A DNA stretch of 64,000 nucleotides, taken from positions 992,001-1,056,000 of the forward strand of contig VWZX01001040.1 of NCBI GenBank assembly GCA_013399015.1. The letters run 5' to 3'. A program made the position numbers and the translations under genes. Origin of the DNA: Galbula dea. Lineage: Eukaryota; Chordata; Aves; Piciformes; Galbulidae. Below the pieces are notes generated by a model. That model was not told the DNA's origin and did no database searches. It saw only the letters and a program-made list of their open reading frames with translations. Positions 1 through 11,500 of this stretch are shown piece after piece (the stretch's first letter is position 1; the number at the start of each line of letters is the position of its first letter).

Positions 1-1267
1 TTTTCCTCTATCTTTTTAAACACTGGTAGAGCAGCTTGTACTGTTTCTGGCTTTTAGTGTTGGGCTCAGCACACAACCAAGAAGTTCTTTTGACTGGTAA
101 TAGATTTGTAGTCTGAGAACCGAAGGCCACATGAAATAACTTTTTTCCCCCCAGTGGAAAATTGAGTAACATGAGGTAGTACTCCAGTGTTGTTCTTTGT
201 ATCAAAGCCAGCTGTGCTCCCAGAATGGTGGTACTAGAATCTTCAAAAAAATACTAGTGCCAATGCTGCTGGAGAGGGCAGGATTTGTTGAGAGATGGGA
301 CCATCATCTCTGTGGAGTGCTGAAGTTTCTAATTGGAACGGTAAACTACTGCATAATGCATAAAATGCCTGGACATCCTTTCCTCTATGATGATTTAAAT
401 GTGCTTCTTTTTATTCCTCTTCTCTCTGTACCTCTTTTGTCAGTGTTTTCATGGAGTCCTGTACCACTATGAAGTATTACCAATTTACTGCTTCACTTTG
501 GTTTTCTAGAGGTTCAGCATCTCTTAAAGTGACAAGTACAAGTGTCCTCGTATCATTCTGTGGCTGGGAATTCTTAAGGCTTCTTCAGGGACACCTTGCA
601 CAGAGGTAGTAAAAGGCTTGGGGTTGGGCTGTGTAGTGCTCTTTCCAAAACTGTAAACAAGCCAGCATGCTGTCCTGAAATGCCCTGAAGGGAGAAAACT
701 GTTAAGGAATCAAAGCTGCCAATTACAGAAAAATTTCTAACTCTCCACTTTTAGAATTTCTGTGGTGCCCCAGGGCAGCAGCTAATCTTCCAGTTGTTGG
801 ACTCCCACTTTTGGTCATCCTGATTTAAAATAAAAACCAACCAACCAAAAAAAAAAACCCCAAACCCAAGAACAAGAATAAAACAGAAAAATACCATTTC
901 CTGAGCAGTTCCTTATTTTGGTGGTCAGCTGTTTGTGTTGTAACACCATGGGTATTTGTAATTGAAGCTGTTACTGAATCAGTCCACCACTTGCCTGGAC
1001 AGGTTTGATCCAGTGAGCTGCAAGTTTTCTTTATTCTGAGGCCTGAGAACTCACTGTGTATCATTTAAACTGTGTTGGTCAGATGGCTACCAAGCAGCTG
1101 TAAATATGGTTGGTACCTGCAGGTTTGTCTGCTAATGATGTTTAATAATGTGCTATCATTATGGTTTGACTTCTCATATTTGAGCAAAACATTTGGAGTT
1201 GGTGTGAATCTTTACTAGATTAGAGAGGGAGCTGGCTGCTTTCAAAAAACCCAAACAAGTCTGAAGT

Positions 1268-2470
1268 GTTACTAACCTGATCTCCTTTTATGACAAGGTG
1301 ATACAGTTGGTGGATGAGGGAAAGGCTGTGGATGTAGTCTGTCTAGACTTCAGTAAAGCCTTTGATGCTGTCTTTCACAGTATTCTTCTGCAGAAACTGG
1401 CTCCACATGGCATAACTTTGGCTGGGTTAGAAACTGGCTGGATGGCTGAGCTGAAAAAGTGGTGGTGAATAGAGTTAAATCCAGTTGGCAGCCTGTCATA
1501 AGTGATGTTCCTCAGGGCTCAGTATTGGGACCAGTCCTGTTTAATATCTTTGTCAACGATGTGGATGAGAGTATTGAATGCACCCTTAGTAAGTTTGCAG
1601 AGCACACCATGTTGGGTGGGAGAGTTGATCTGCTTGAGGGTAGGAAAGCTCCACAGAGGGGTCTAGACAGGCTGGATTGATGGGGTGAGGCAAACTGTAT
1701 GAGGTTCAACAAAGCCAAGTGCCAGGTTCTGCATTTGTGTCACAACAATTGCATGCAATGCTACAGCTTGGGAACAGAGTGGCTAGAAATCTGCAAGGTG
1801 GAAAGGACCTGGGGGTATTGTTGGCAGCCAGCTGAATATGAGCCAGCAGTGTGCCCAGATGGCCAAAGCCAGCAGCAGTCTGGCTTGTATTATCAACAGT
1901 GTGGCTAGTAGGACTGGGGCAGTGATTGTCCCCCTGTACTTAATGCTGGTAAGGCCACACATCAAATACTGTCTTCAGTTTTTGGCCCCTCACTACTGCA
2001 AGAAGGACATTGAGCTACTGGAGTGTGTCCAAAGAGGGACAACGAAGTTGGTCAGGGGTCTAGAGTGCAAGTCTTAAGAGGAGTAGCTGAAGGAGCTGGG
2101 GTTGCTTAGTCTGGAGAAAAGAAGGCTCAGGGGGACCTGCTTTGCTGTCTACAACTACGTGAAAGGAGTTTGTAGTAAGGTGGGGCTCAGTCTCTTCTCC
2201 TAAATAACAAGTGATAGGACAAGAAGAAATGGCTTCAAGTTGTGCCAGGGGAGGTTCAGATTAGATATGAGGAAGAATTCTTCAGCGAGAGGGTTATCAG
2301 ATACTGGAGCAGGCTACACAGGGAGGTGGTGGAGTCACTGTCCCTAGAAGTAGTCAAAAAACCCTTGCAGATGTGGTGCTTGGGGACATGGTTTAGTGAG
2401 AATGGTGGTGCTGGGTGGATGGTTGGACTCCATGATCTTGGAGATCTTTTCCAACCATAATGATTCTACA
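1268..2470 (+). mobile_element. CR1 LINE, 5'-truncated, degraded
   Basis: A non-LTR retrotransposon copy in the same orientation as AMBRA1. It begins inside the reverse transcriptase domain, where the frame reads VVCLDFSKAFDAV at about 1337-1375, and continues through the VPQGSVLGPVLFNIFVND region. The catalytic FADD-type motif is mutated to FAEH near 1601-1612, and stops and frameshifts break the frame repeatedly, so it is dead. The 3' end has the CR1 signature CATGATCTTGGAGATCTTTT followed by CCAACC and ATGATTCTAC. The remaining C-terminal text groups with the copy at 34634. Confidence 0.92.
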
Positions 2471-4915
2471 AGCATGTCACCAGCTAGTGCAGAGCTGTTA
2501 CTGTGTTCAGGCTAATTCAGATAAAGGAATAACCTTTTGTTTTATGAGGCATGGATAAAGCTTGGCCCACAAAGGGATCAAGGGCAGCATGGGAGTGCCA
2601 GGCCCACTCAGAAAAGATGCATTCAGTGTTTTCTGAAGAGACTCCAGCTTTTAAAAATGTTGAGTGAGTTAGCAGGGAACCATGTAGACATTTGAGCACA
2701 GAGTTTCTTGTGTTTTCATTTCAAATGAGGTAAAGAGGTGAGTCAGAAGAAGCTGAAAAAAACGAGGGACAGTCCCTGAGAGGAAAAAAACATCAAGTTC
2801 AAACACACTCAGGATGCTCACATGTGAAGAGTGTATTATAGCCAGATTAGTTCAAGATATGACTACACATCAAAGATTTAGATAAGCTGTGTTCAGGCAG
2901 GTACTTGATTTTATATAGTGAAGATGACTTGGTCTTTCAATAAGGTGAACACAAGAGGTTTACTAACTTCAGTGTAGGTGTAATCTGTTTATTTTACAGT
3001 AAGTAAACTTGCCCATGGCATAAACAAAGATGTTTGTTAAACCTCTTGGTTTCCTTGTTGCTACTGTACTTCAGGGAACGCTAGTCCTCCTGATATGACT
3101 GAAATGTTCCCAGGTGTCAGAGCTTGTTGTTTCTCAAGAGTAATTGTGTTATTCTGCTTGTCAATTACCAGGATCTCTTAAGTTATTTAGGCTTTTTGTT
3201 GCTGTACAACTATCTAAGACTATTCCAGTGCTTAACTTTTGAGATCTCTTCAAACTCTAGCTTATTTCAGCTGCACATGTAGCCTTCTGTTTGTGTCCAG
3301 TTGATATGTTTATTCTTGGGTTGCTGTAGTCCTTGCTCCTCGAACGCACCAATCTAGAATATTCAGCTACTGTTTTCTTGTTTTTAACAGATGAAGCTAG
3401 ACTTATAGTTTCCTCCTGTAAAATAGGCTTTTTATTGCCTGTATAGTTCTGAGCTGTCCTTATCATCAGAATCTAGTCATTTCTGAACAAGGGTGACTGG
3501 AGGTTTTTGCAGAATCCAGGCGAGGGTTTATTAGCATTTAGTAAAAGATTTCTGGTTTAATGTTTCTGATATTATACTGTGCTTTTGGTTGTATGTACTC
3601 TTGTTAATCTTGTTCTAGCTTTCTTGTGCCTGGGCTTTAATTTTAATCTGTACAGTTGCTTTTAAGAATCTGCTACAGCATGACATCTTTTTATGTTCAT
3701 GTTGCTTTCCAGTAAGGCTTGTATTCTGTAGAATGATTCCTACCTAATATCTGGCTAACTTTCAAGAATCTTGAAAGAAGGCTTATTTTATGCTGTGGAG
3801 TTCAGTTTCTCTAAAATAGATGAACCCCCTGCTGTTCACATTTAACATCAGGGAATTTCCAGCTAGCTTGAATTTCTTTGTGGTGTATTTCTTTTTGAGG
3901 GAGATGGATGCCTTTACTTGTTCGACACTTCACTACCCTTTACTGTACTTTTACAAATGAATACTGGTCTGCTTTACTAGAACTCATTTTCCTGGCTTAT
4001 CTCTTCAGATAGCTCCATCCTGTAAGCAGCAGCAGCTGCCTTAAGTCATCTGCTCAGAGGGCTTTTTTAGGCAGAGTGGGAGGAAGGAAAGGTTTGCTAA
4101 TTACCATTCTGAGTTCTGTCATTTCACAATTTATCTCTTCTTGTATACATGGACCTTTTTTCCCCTGTATGTGGTTTTTCCTTTAAGTTGCTACTTCCTT
4201 CTCTGTTGAATATTGATGGTTTTGTTTGATGTAACATGAACTGAAGATTTGTCTTTAGATCTCTGCTTTCTAAAGAGCTGACAAGAGTAGTATGCTAGCT
4301 CTGCTGGAATGAAAAGGTGATAGCATTGCAGAAGTGTTTCTTGCTTTATATATTCTAAGAAACTTCTTGTTTCTGGAGAGCTTTTGGTGTCTCCAATGTA
4401 GGAGATCATTCAAAAGCTATGTAACTTGGTTGCTATTAGGGTTGCTATATTTAGTTCTTTCAAAGAATTAACTATTTTTTTTTTCTAGAAAACAGGTGTT
4501 AATGCTTTCCTTAGCAGCTCAAAGTGTATTAAAAGCATTAATTTTGCCAGTGTTCATTACTTGGGTGAACTGTTGTTCTAAGAGCAATGTAGATGGAAAA
4601 ATGACATGCAGACAAGCAAAATGATTCACCTTGATGGATTTGGCCAAGATGCTGCTACAGAGAAAGATTTTGGTCCAATATGTGGTTGTTTTCATACATT
4701 GTAAGCTATTGTTATGGAGTTGGAAGTGATTTGGACTTGAGGTCTAATTGTCTCACCTTTTGAAGTGATGATAATTACTATTACTGAAACTTGAATAATT
4801 CCCCAGAGATTCCTCTGTCATATTGTCAATTTTTGAGCACTACTCCTCTAGCTATCGGTCATCCTTCCCAGATGGGACCTAAATCTTCAAGGTGTAAAGA
4901 CCAGAGATGTCTCTT

Positions 4916-4953
4916 CATATATATACACATATATACGTGTGTGTGTGTGTGCA
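4916..4953. repeat. (TA)/(GT) dinucleotide patch
   Basis: A short composite microsatellite: alternating AT/AC followed by about seven GT units. Confidence 0.85.
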
Positions 4954-5386
4954 TGTTTTCTTTGTCGTATACAGCAAGAGACAGAGCGAAAGGAAAGAAT
5001 TTGAAGGTGAATTTTTAATTTTTAGGTGGGTATGCCTAGGGCATATGTACAAAGAGAGGGCTGGATACTTTCAAAAACCTTTCAAAGTAAGCTTTGGCTG
5101 CAGAAATGTCAATATTGAGCCTCAATAGTGGAAGAAAGTAGCAAAGGCTGTGGGAGAGGATAGATTTTTTTCTCTTAACTTTAGTCTTTGGGGATTTAAA
5201 GCTCTTACTTCTTCTAGGTGATCACATTGAAAGCTGCCTTCCTTATCATTCTCTTTCTAGGTTTCCATGAAGATAAACCATTGAAATGTGGATAGCCTAT
5301 TTGTAGCTTGCTGGTGGTTGTTGTCATTTGGAACCTGCTGGTGTATTGTGGTGTAACAGCTGGTGTAACATCGGTTGCTAAGTTGT

Positions 5387-5521
5387 CTGAGTTTTGTACC
5401 AGAGAAGAATGCTGTCCGCATCCTGTGGGGCAGGGAAAGGGGTACCCAAGCCTTGGGTGCTCAGCGGCTGCTGCAGGAGTTGGTGGAGGATAAAACTCGA
5501 TGGATGAAATGGGAAGGCAAG
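5387..5521 (+). CDS. AMBRA1: AMBRA1 first recognised coding exon (residues ~1-45)
   Basis: The exon encodes [16 protein letters not shown] and then the [18 protein letters not shown] helix, and ends AAG before a GTAAGG donor at 5522 (phase 0). The donor end is certain. The 5' end is not. Human AMBRA1 begins MKVVPEKN, and at the aligned place this sequence reads CTG AGT TTT GTA CCA (Leu-Ser-Phe-Val-Pro). An in-frame TAA lies at 5366-5368 with no ATG between it and the body of the exon. Either the true ATG is in an upstream exon joined through an AG between 5369 and 5391, or initiation is non-AUG, or the sequence has changed. K45, reported in human as an RNF2 ubiquitination site, is present as the last residue. 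Confidence 0.9.
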
Positions 5522-8500
5522 GTAAGGTTGTGGGATGGAGGTGGATAGCATGATCTTGGAGTAGAGGAGGGGAGGCAGAGGTTTGAAGTAAATTGTCTCG
5601 TGATTGTATGTTTGATGTGTTACTGCAGTGGCTTCCTCTTGTTGTCTGTGTGTGTCTGTGTCAGTTCAAGTATGATCATATGACACTTGCAACACTTCCT
5701 GCTTTGTTGGCTTTTTCAGAAAGTTGAGTTACCAGACAGTCCACGCTCCACCTTCTTGCTGGCGTTTAGTCCAGACAGGTAATTAACTCCTACTTCATTC
5801 TCTGTTTTAGCAGCCTACTTGCACTTAAAGTGAGGGAGGCTTGTGCCCATTATGTTGTCCAGTCCAGAATAACAGACTGAAATTTCTGGTTCCTGACATG
5901 CATGGATGGAGCATGCACATCTTCCTAATCTCACAGCTTCAAGCATAGCTGATGTTTAATTTCTGAGGTACCCAAGTGATGCATAATTTTAAGGAAAAAG
6001 GATCTCTGCAGCCACTGTGGGATTTCCTAAAAGAGTTGAGAGAGTAAAGAGTGTTTCAGCACAACATGCCAAGTGATGTGGCACACCCACTGGGATATCT
6101 GGGGCTAAAGAACAGAGCAGCTTGATGTATGTGTTGGAAGCAGAAATGGATGTGGGATCTCTTTAGTGTCACTTCATTTGAGAGTGCTTGAGGTGGTGTG
6201 GAGAATCAGGAATATTTATATGCACTGAGCTGTCTCTCAGGAGTTCCTTTGGAGCTGCATGTTCACTCTGACTTTCGAGGTCAAGTTTGTGCTTGCAGAT
6301 CAGATGAACTCATGTTTCAGTGGCCCCTGATATCTGGCTACAGGAAGCTTTGTGGCTCTTGATGAAACAGTAGCCTCTTACCCTTTGAGCTCTGTGTGGG
6401 AGAGCTGTGTGGGTTAGCTGGGAACAGACCCTGTTGAGATGAAGCTAATTATGGTCTGGTTTTATTGTAGTTTTCTCGTGCTAATGTTTGAACTGCCTTC
6501 TGCATTCTCAGGACCCTAATGGCCTCCACACATGTGAACCACAACATCTACATCACAGAGGTAAAAACGGGCAAATGTGTTCATTCCTTGGTTGGACATC
6601 GCCGCACTCCCTGGTGTGTCACCTTCCATCCCACCATCCCAGGCCTCATTGCTTCAGGATGCCTAGATGGGGAGGTTAGAATTTGGGATTTACACGTAAG
6701 TGTTTTCTGAAACATATGTGCCTTTGGTGGGTGGTGACTTTTTTTTTTTTGTCTGAGTTTGTTTCCCAAATGGTGTCTGGTAAGAGAACTGTTTGGAAGC
6801 TTTGCTGGGACCTGTCTCTAAAAGCATGAAACAGATTGTAGCCATCCTCTCCTGTCTGGAGAGGAGGTGACAGATTCTTCATTCAGTCCCCCCAGGTACG
6901 TCATACTCCTTAGCTGTTCCTGTTTACTTGTTTAGAATGGTACATATAATCACAGAATGCTGGAGAACTTTGTGCAAGGTGCCTCTTTAGTTTTTGGGAA
7001 AGACATAAGCTACAGAAACATGCCATTTTTCTTTCCACTGAGAGTTTCTGAACTCTTCATTAGAGAAACTGCTGTGCCAGTTCTACCTAGTCTGGTGGTT
7101 GGCACAGACACAAACACATACTGCTTACCTGGTCTCTTTGAGATGCAGCATTATACAGGCTGCTTGAGGCAGTCACCTGCAAAACTACATCTGCAATCAT
7201 TGTTGCAAGTAGTACTGCATTCTAGACATGACCCTGTATGAAAGCAGCCGTTGTTTTTGCCAAGAAAGCTCTAGGCAGAGTCTTAGAGAGATGGCAGACA
7301 TATGGAAACCTAATGATCTCAAACTTTGTCATAAACTGCTTGTGGTTCTTGACTCCCCACTCAGGGTGGAAGTGAGAGCTGGTTCACAGATAGCAACAAT
7401 GCCATTGCATCGCTTGCATTTCATCCTACGGCTCAGCTCTTGCTGATTGCAACTGCCAATGAGATACATTTCTGGGACTGGAGTCGTCGGGAGCCTTTTG
7501 CAGTGGTGAAAACAGCTAGTGAAATGGAACGGGTCAGGTGAGTTCCTGTTTCTAGGAGAACACTTGTATGTGAAAAATCGTCAGATTTGAGGAATGTGGG
7601 GAGTTCCTCTGGGGTGCCACAGCCTCAGGACAGATGCAGTGGAGAGAAGCATTGATTGCAGCTCCTTGGCTCAGCTAGTAGAACAGTAGTTCTGTGGGCA
7701 GGAAAAAAAGCAATTGAAAAGAAAATAGATCAGCTTGGTTGCTCACATTTGTAATCAGACTTGTGCCCAATAAATGCCCAGAGTCTTATTTCTTGTTCAG
7801 AGGTAGGCTTAAATAAACTTGTCAGCCATAAGGATGAGAGAACCTAGAAGTTGCTGGTTGAGAGCGCTGAGCTGTTACTTTTGGGTGCAGTTATACAAGA
7901 AACTGTGCCACTGGAAACTCCATGCCTTCTTTTGAGCAATTTAAAATAAGACAATAGTGTAACATTCAAGGCAAGCTAAACTCTCTCTTTGTACCAAATT
8001 CCAATGTGTAATATGTATGTACATACTCCTTGAAATTTCCTGGCTATTTCAATTGATACAGCAGTACTAGCTTCCAGCTTTTAACTTCTGTATGGTGTTT
8101 CTGTGGACTATAAAACAGCTGCAGTCTTCAGCTAGGTAAGGAAGTTTTCATCTTTATGCATAAGCTGTTTGGCATCCTTCAGAAGATGATGATGGTAATG
8201 TAGTAGTGTTCTCATTGCAAGTATTTCATGTGGAGTTTTCTTCCCTCCTGTGTCAAGCTTCCTGTGTCAATGTGGAATGTGAACTGATATTGATACTTTG
8301 GCTGTGCTTTTGTTTTAGGCTAGTACGGTTTGATCCCTTGGGACACTACTTGCTGACAGCAATTGTTAACCCTTCTAACCAGCAGGTAAGGGAAAGGTCA
8401 ATACCTGTATTGACTGTCTAATTATAAGATGTTCTACAAACATTAACCCTTGTCTGTTCCTAAGCAGCCTTTTGCTTTTCTGAAAACCTGAAGTCATTCT

Positions 8501-11500
8501 AAGCAGAGTTTTGTCTTGTCTTAATTTGTCACGTGAATATTCTGATGTTATATGTAGGGCTGTTAAAGTGCTCTCCAAAATGTTTGTTCTGCCTTCACTG
8601 TCTCATTAGTGATGGGACCTCTTCTTTTGTGATATTCTGCTGGATTTGAAGCTACGCAAGGTATTAACAATCCTCCCCAAAGCTGATGATGCTGGTGCTT
8701 CTGTTCGTATGAACAGTGTATTGTCAAAGCTTACCAGGCTGTAGGAGTACGTTGGCTGGATCCATGAAATGAACTTTGAAATAGTTTCAGCTGGTTTCCT
8801 GCAAGTCAAGGCCTCTAGGAAGGGAGCTACTTCTTTCATCTGTCTGGGGTGGTAGCTGACTTTCTGCTGTTTGCTTGGAGGTATAGGTTTTTGCTATGAG
8901 GTGAGTGAACTATGATTGCTTCCTTCTGCAGAGCGATGAGGAAGTGGAAATCTCCGTGGACAGCACAGAGATGCCGCATTATCGCCAGCGCGCTATCCTT
9001 CCATCTCAGCCTGTGAGGCGCACACCACTCCTCCACAACTTCCTGCATATGTTGTCCTCCCGCTCCTCTGGCATACAGGTGGGAGAGCAAAACAGTGTTC
9101 AAGACTCTGCTACCCCATCCCCTCCACCGCCTCCACCACCACCACCTCCGCCTCCAGCCAGTGAGAACACAAGGGCATCTGTGTATAACAGGCTCCGGGA
9201 ACGTGTCAGCTATCCCACAGCAGAGTGCTGCCAGCACCTGGGGATGTTGTGCCTTTGCAGCCGATGCTCTAGTGCAAGACTTCCTTCTTCTCTCTTCCCA
9301 CACCAGGAAAACGCACCCTCCACGTCTTCTGGGGCCACTGGCACATCCTTCTCCTCTGTGCAGACAGAGCCTTATCAACCCCCAGAGCAGGCATCCGTAG
9401 CACAGGAGGAGCAGGGGATACTTAACAGGCCCTCTGCTTTCAGCACAGTTCAGAGCAGCACTGCTGGCAACACCCTGCGCAACCTTAGCCTGGGCCCCAC
9501 ACGGCGGTCCCTCAGCGGTCCCTTGGCAGGCCACCAGTCCCGGTACCAACAGTCTGCAAGAGAGATGGCTTCAGGCTTAGGGGGGTCTGACTGGTCTAGG
9601 ACAGTGCTGAACATGAGCTCTCGGTCAGAGCTGGAAGCCATGCCTCCCCCTAGGACCAGTGCCTCCTCTGTGAGCTTGCTGTCAGTGCTGAGACAGCAGG
9701 AGGGAGGTTCCCAGGCATCAGTCTATACCTCTGCAACAGAAGGAAGGGGCTTTCTGGCCCCAGGGGCTGAGGCGGACAGTGGTAGTAGCGCTGGCTCAAG
9801 CAATCCGGCCAGCATCCGTAATGAGCTCCAGTGTGATCTGAGGCGATTCTTCCTGGAATATGACCGGCTTCAGGAGTTAGATCAGGGGATCGGTGGGGAG
9901 CCCAGCCAGTCGCAACAGGCTCAAGAAATGCTCAACAACAACATTGAGCCTGATCGGCCGGGTCCTTCCCATCAGCAGACTCCACACAGCAGTGAAAACA
10001 ATTCCAATTTGTCCCGGGGTCACCTGAACCGCTGTCGCGCTTGTCATAACCTGCTGACCTTTAACAATGACACGCTGCGCTGGGAAAGAAGCACGCCTAG
10101 CTACACACCAGGGCAGGTCCAAAGCACGTTTGAGGGTGTGCCTCCAAATGCCAGCCAGGTGCAGCCTGCAGAGAGAACTGAGGGCAGAGCTCCTGCCTCT
10201 AGCAGGCTGCAGCTGGGCAGCTCTTCCACCTCGCAGGAGGAGAGGACCGTGGGAGTGGTCTTTAACCAGGAGACGGGGCACTGGGAAAGAGTTTACAGCC
10301 AGTCGGCTTCAAGCAGACCTGGGAATGTATCACAGGAGGCCTTAAACCAGGAAATGCCTGAGGAAAGCTCAGAGGAGGATTCACTCAGGAGGTAAGATAT
10401 ATGCTTGGCCTTCCTCCTCTCTTTTTTCTAAAATTTTTCCCATCCAGTCTGAATTTTTCAGTATTTTCAGAGTTAAAACCTGTTCTCATGTGATCATGTG
10501 CTATTTATGTAGATGAAAATAGAGGTACTGCATTGGTTTCTTTTATAGTTGCCATTGTTATGCTGCAGATAGGTTCTAAAGTTTTTAAGGACAGAGAACA
10601 GACCTGTCAATAGGAAAGGGGGATGATAATACAGACAGGCAGAAAGACAGACTGGCAGCAGATCTATGTGGTGAATTGTGCTCCTGGTGTTCTCCAGAAA
10701 CTGCAAAAGGGCTGGAACACAGGGTGTGCTTTGCTGTCCTTTGTGCCTGGTACCACACACATGCTGCACACAGAGTAGGCATGGAAAATTGGGCACGAGT
10801 AGTGAGAATTGCTTTCTCAAGTGCTGTGTCTGTCTTGTTGAGGTTTTAGTTATTTTAGAAGGATTAGCAGTCACTTCCTTGATGTTGGCATATAGGGCAA
10901 AAAAAGTCAAAGCATCTTGGTTTGGAGTGTTTGATCAAATCCATGCAGTTTGCTTGCCTTTACTAAAGAGGTAAGTTTTGAAAGTGGGTCCCATTGCCCA
11001 AATCTAGGTTGAGCTGGTTGGGGCCATGCTGGTCACTGAAAATTTTAGGCTCTGCCATATTCTTTTTTTAGGAAGGTGATTCTTTTTTGGAAGTTCAGGG
11101 TTTTTTTGTTTCTTCTATTCTTCAGAGGCTTTAGAAGAAACAGAACAAGCCAATTTGAACTTGGATCAGGAAGGACTTGTGCTTTGTGTGAAAATGTCTT
11201 CACTGGCTTGTATAGATGATTCATCTACATTGGTGCTTTGGCTAGGGTTTCCCTGCTGGGTTTCAGTTTAACATCCTCTCAGTCAAATGATTGGTGCTTT
11301 TTTTTCAGAGGAAAGGTCCAGTCCTGCTGTTTCTTAGAAATGGATACTTTTGTGTGGTAGGAAAGCAAAGTTTCCAGGTTGGATGCAGATGTAACTGACT
11401 GAGGAGGCTTCGTACAGGGGAGTGCCTGAGGAAAGGGAATTCTTTCCTTCTTCCTGCAGATAAGCTGATTATCCTCATGCTGGAACAGTGACTGCCTTTC

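Larger units (their letters stand above)
1..5386 (+). other. Non-coding stretch upstream of first coding exon (probable intron 1 / 5' flank)
   Basis: No exon with recognisable protein homology is visible. It holds a decayed CR1 LINE (about 1268-2470), an A-rich low-complexity patch at 836-860 and a TA/GT dinucleotide patch at 4916-4953. No CpG-rich promoter is seen, so the AMBRA1 promoter and any 5' untranslated exon are probably further upstream. The many short open frames in it look random. Confidence 0.7.

Noticed and set aside
1459..2077. Open frames with reverse transcriptase similarity
   Set aside because: They are pieces of a truncated, multiply interrupted CR1 element, not a host gene.
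8836..9549. 237-codon open frame on the minus strand
   Set aside because: It lies antisense to the GC-rich large AMBRA1 exon. Its Trp-rich stretch is the reverse of the proline run, and it has no family resemblance.
9772..9800. DSG-Ser-rich segment resembling a beta-TrCP degron (DSGxxS)
   Set aside because: The spacing of the second Ser does not fit the consensus, and the segment is not conserved in the human protein.
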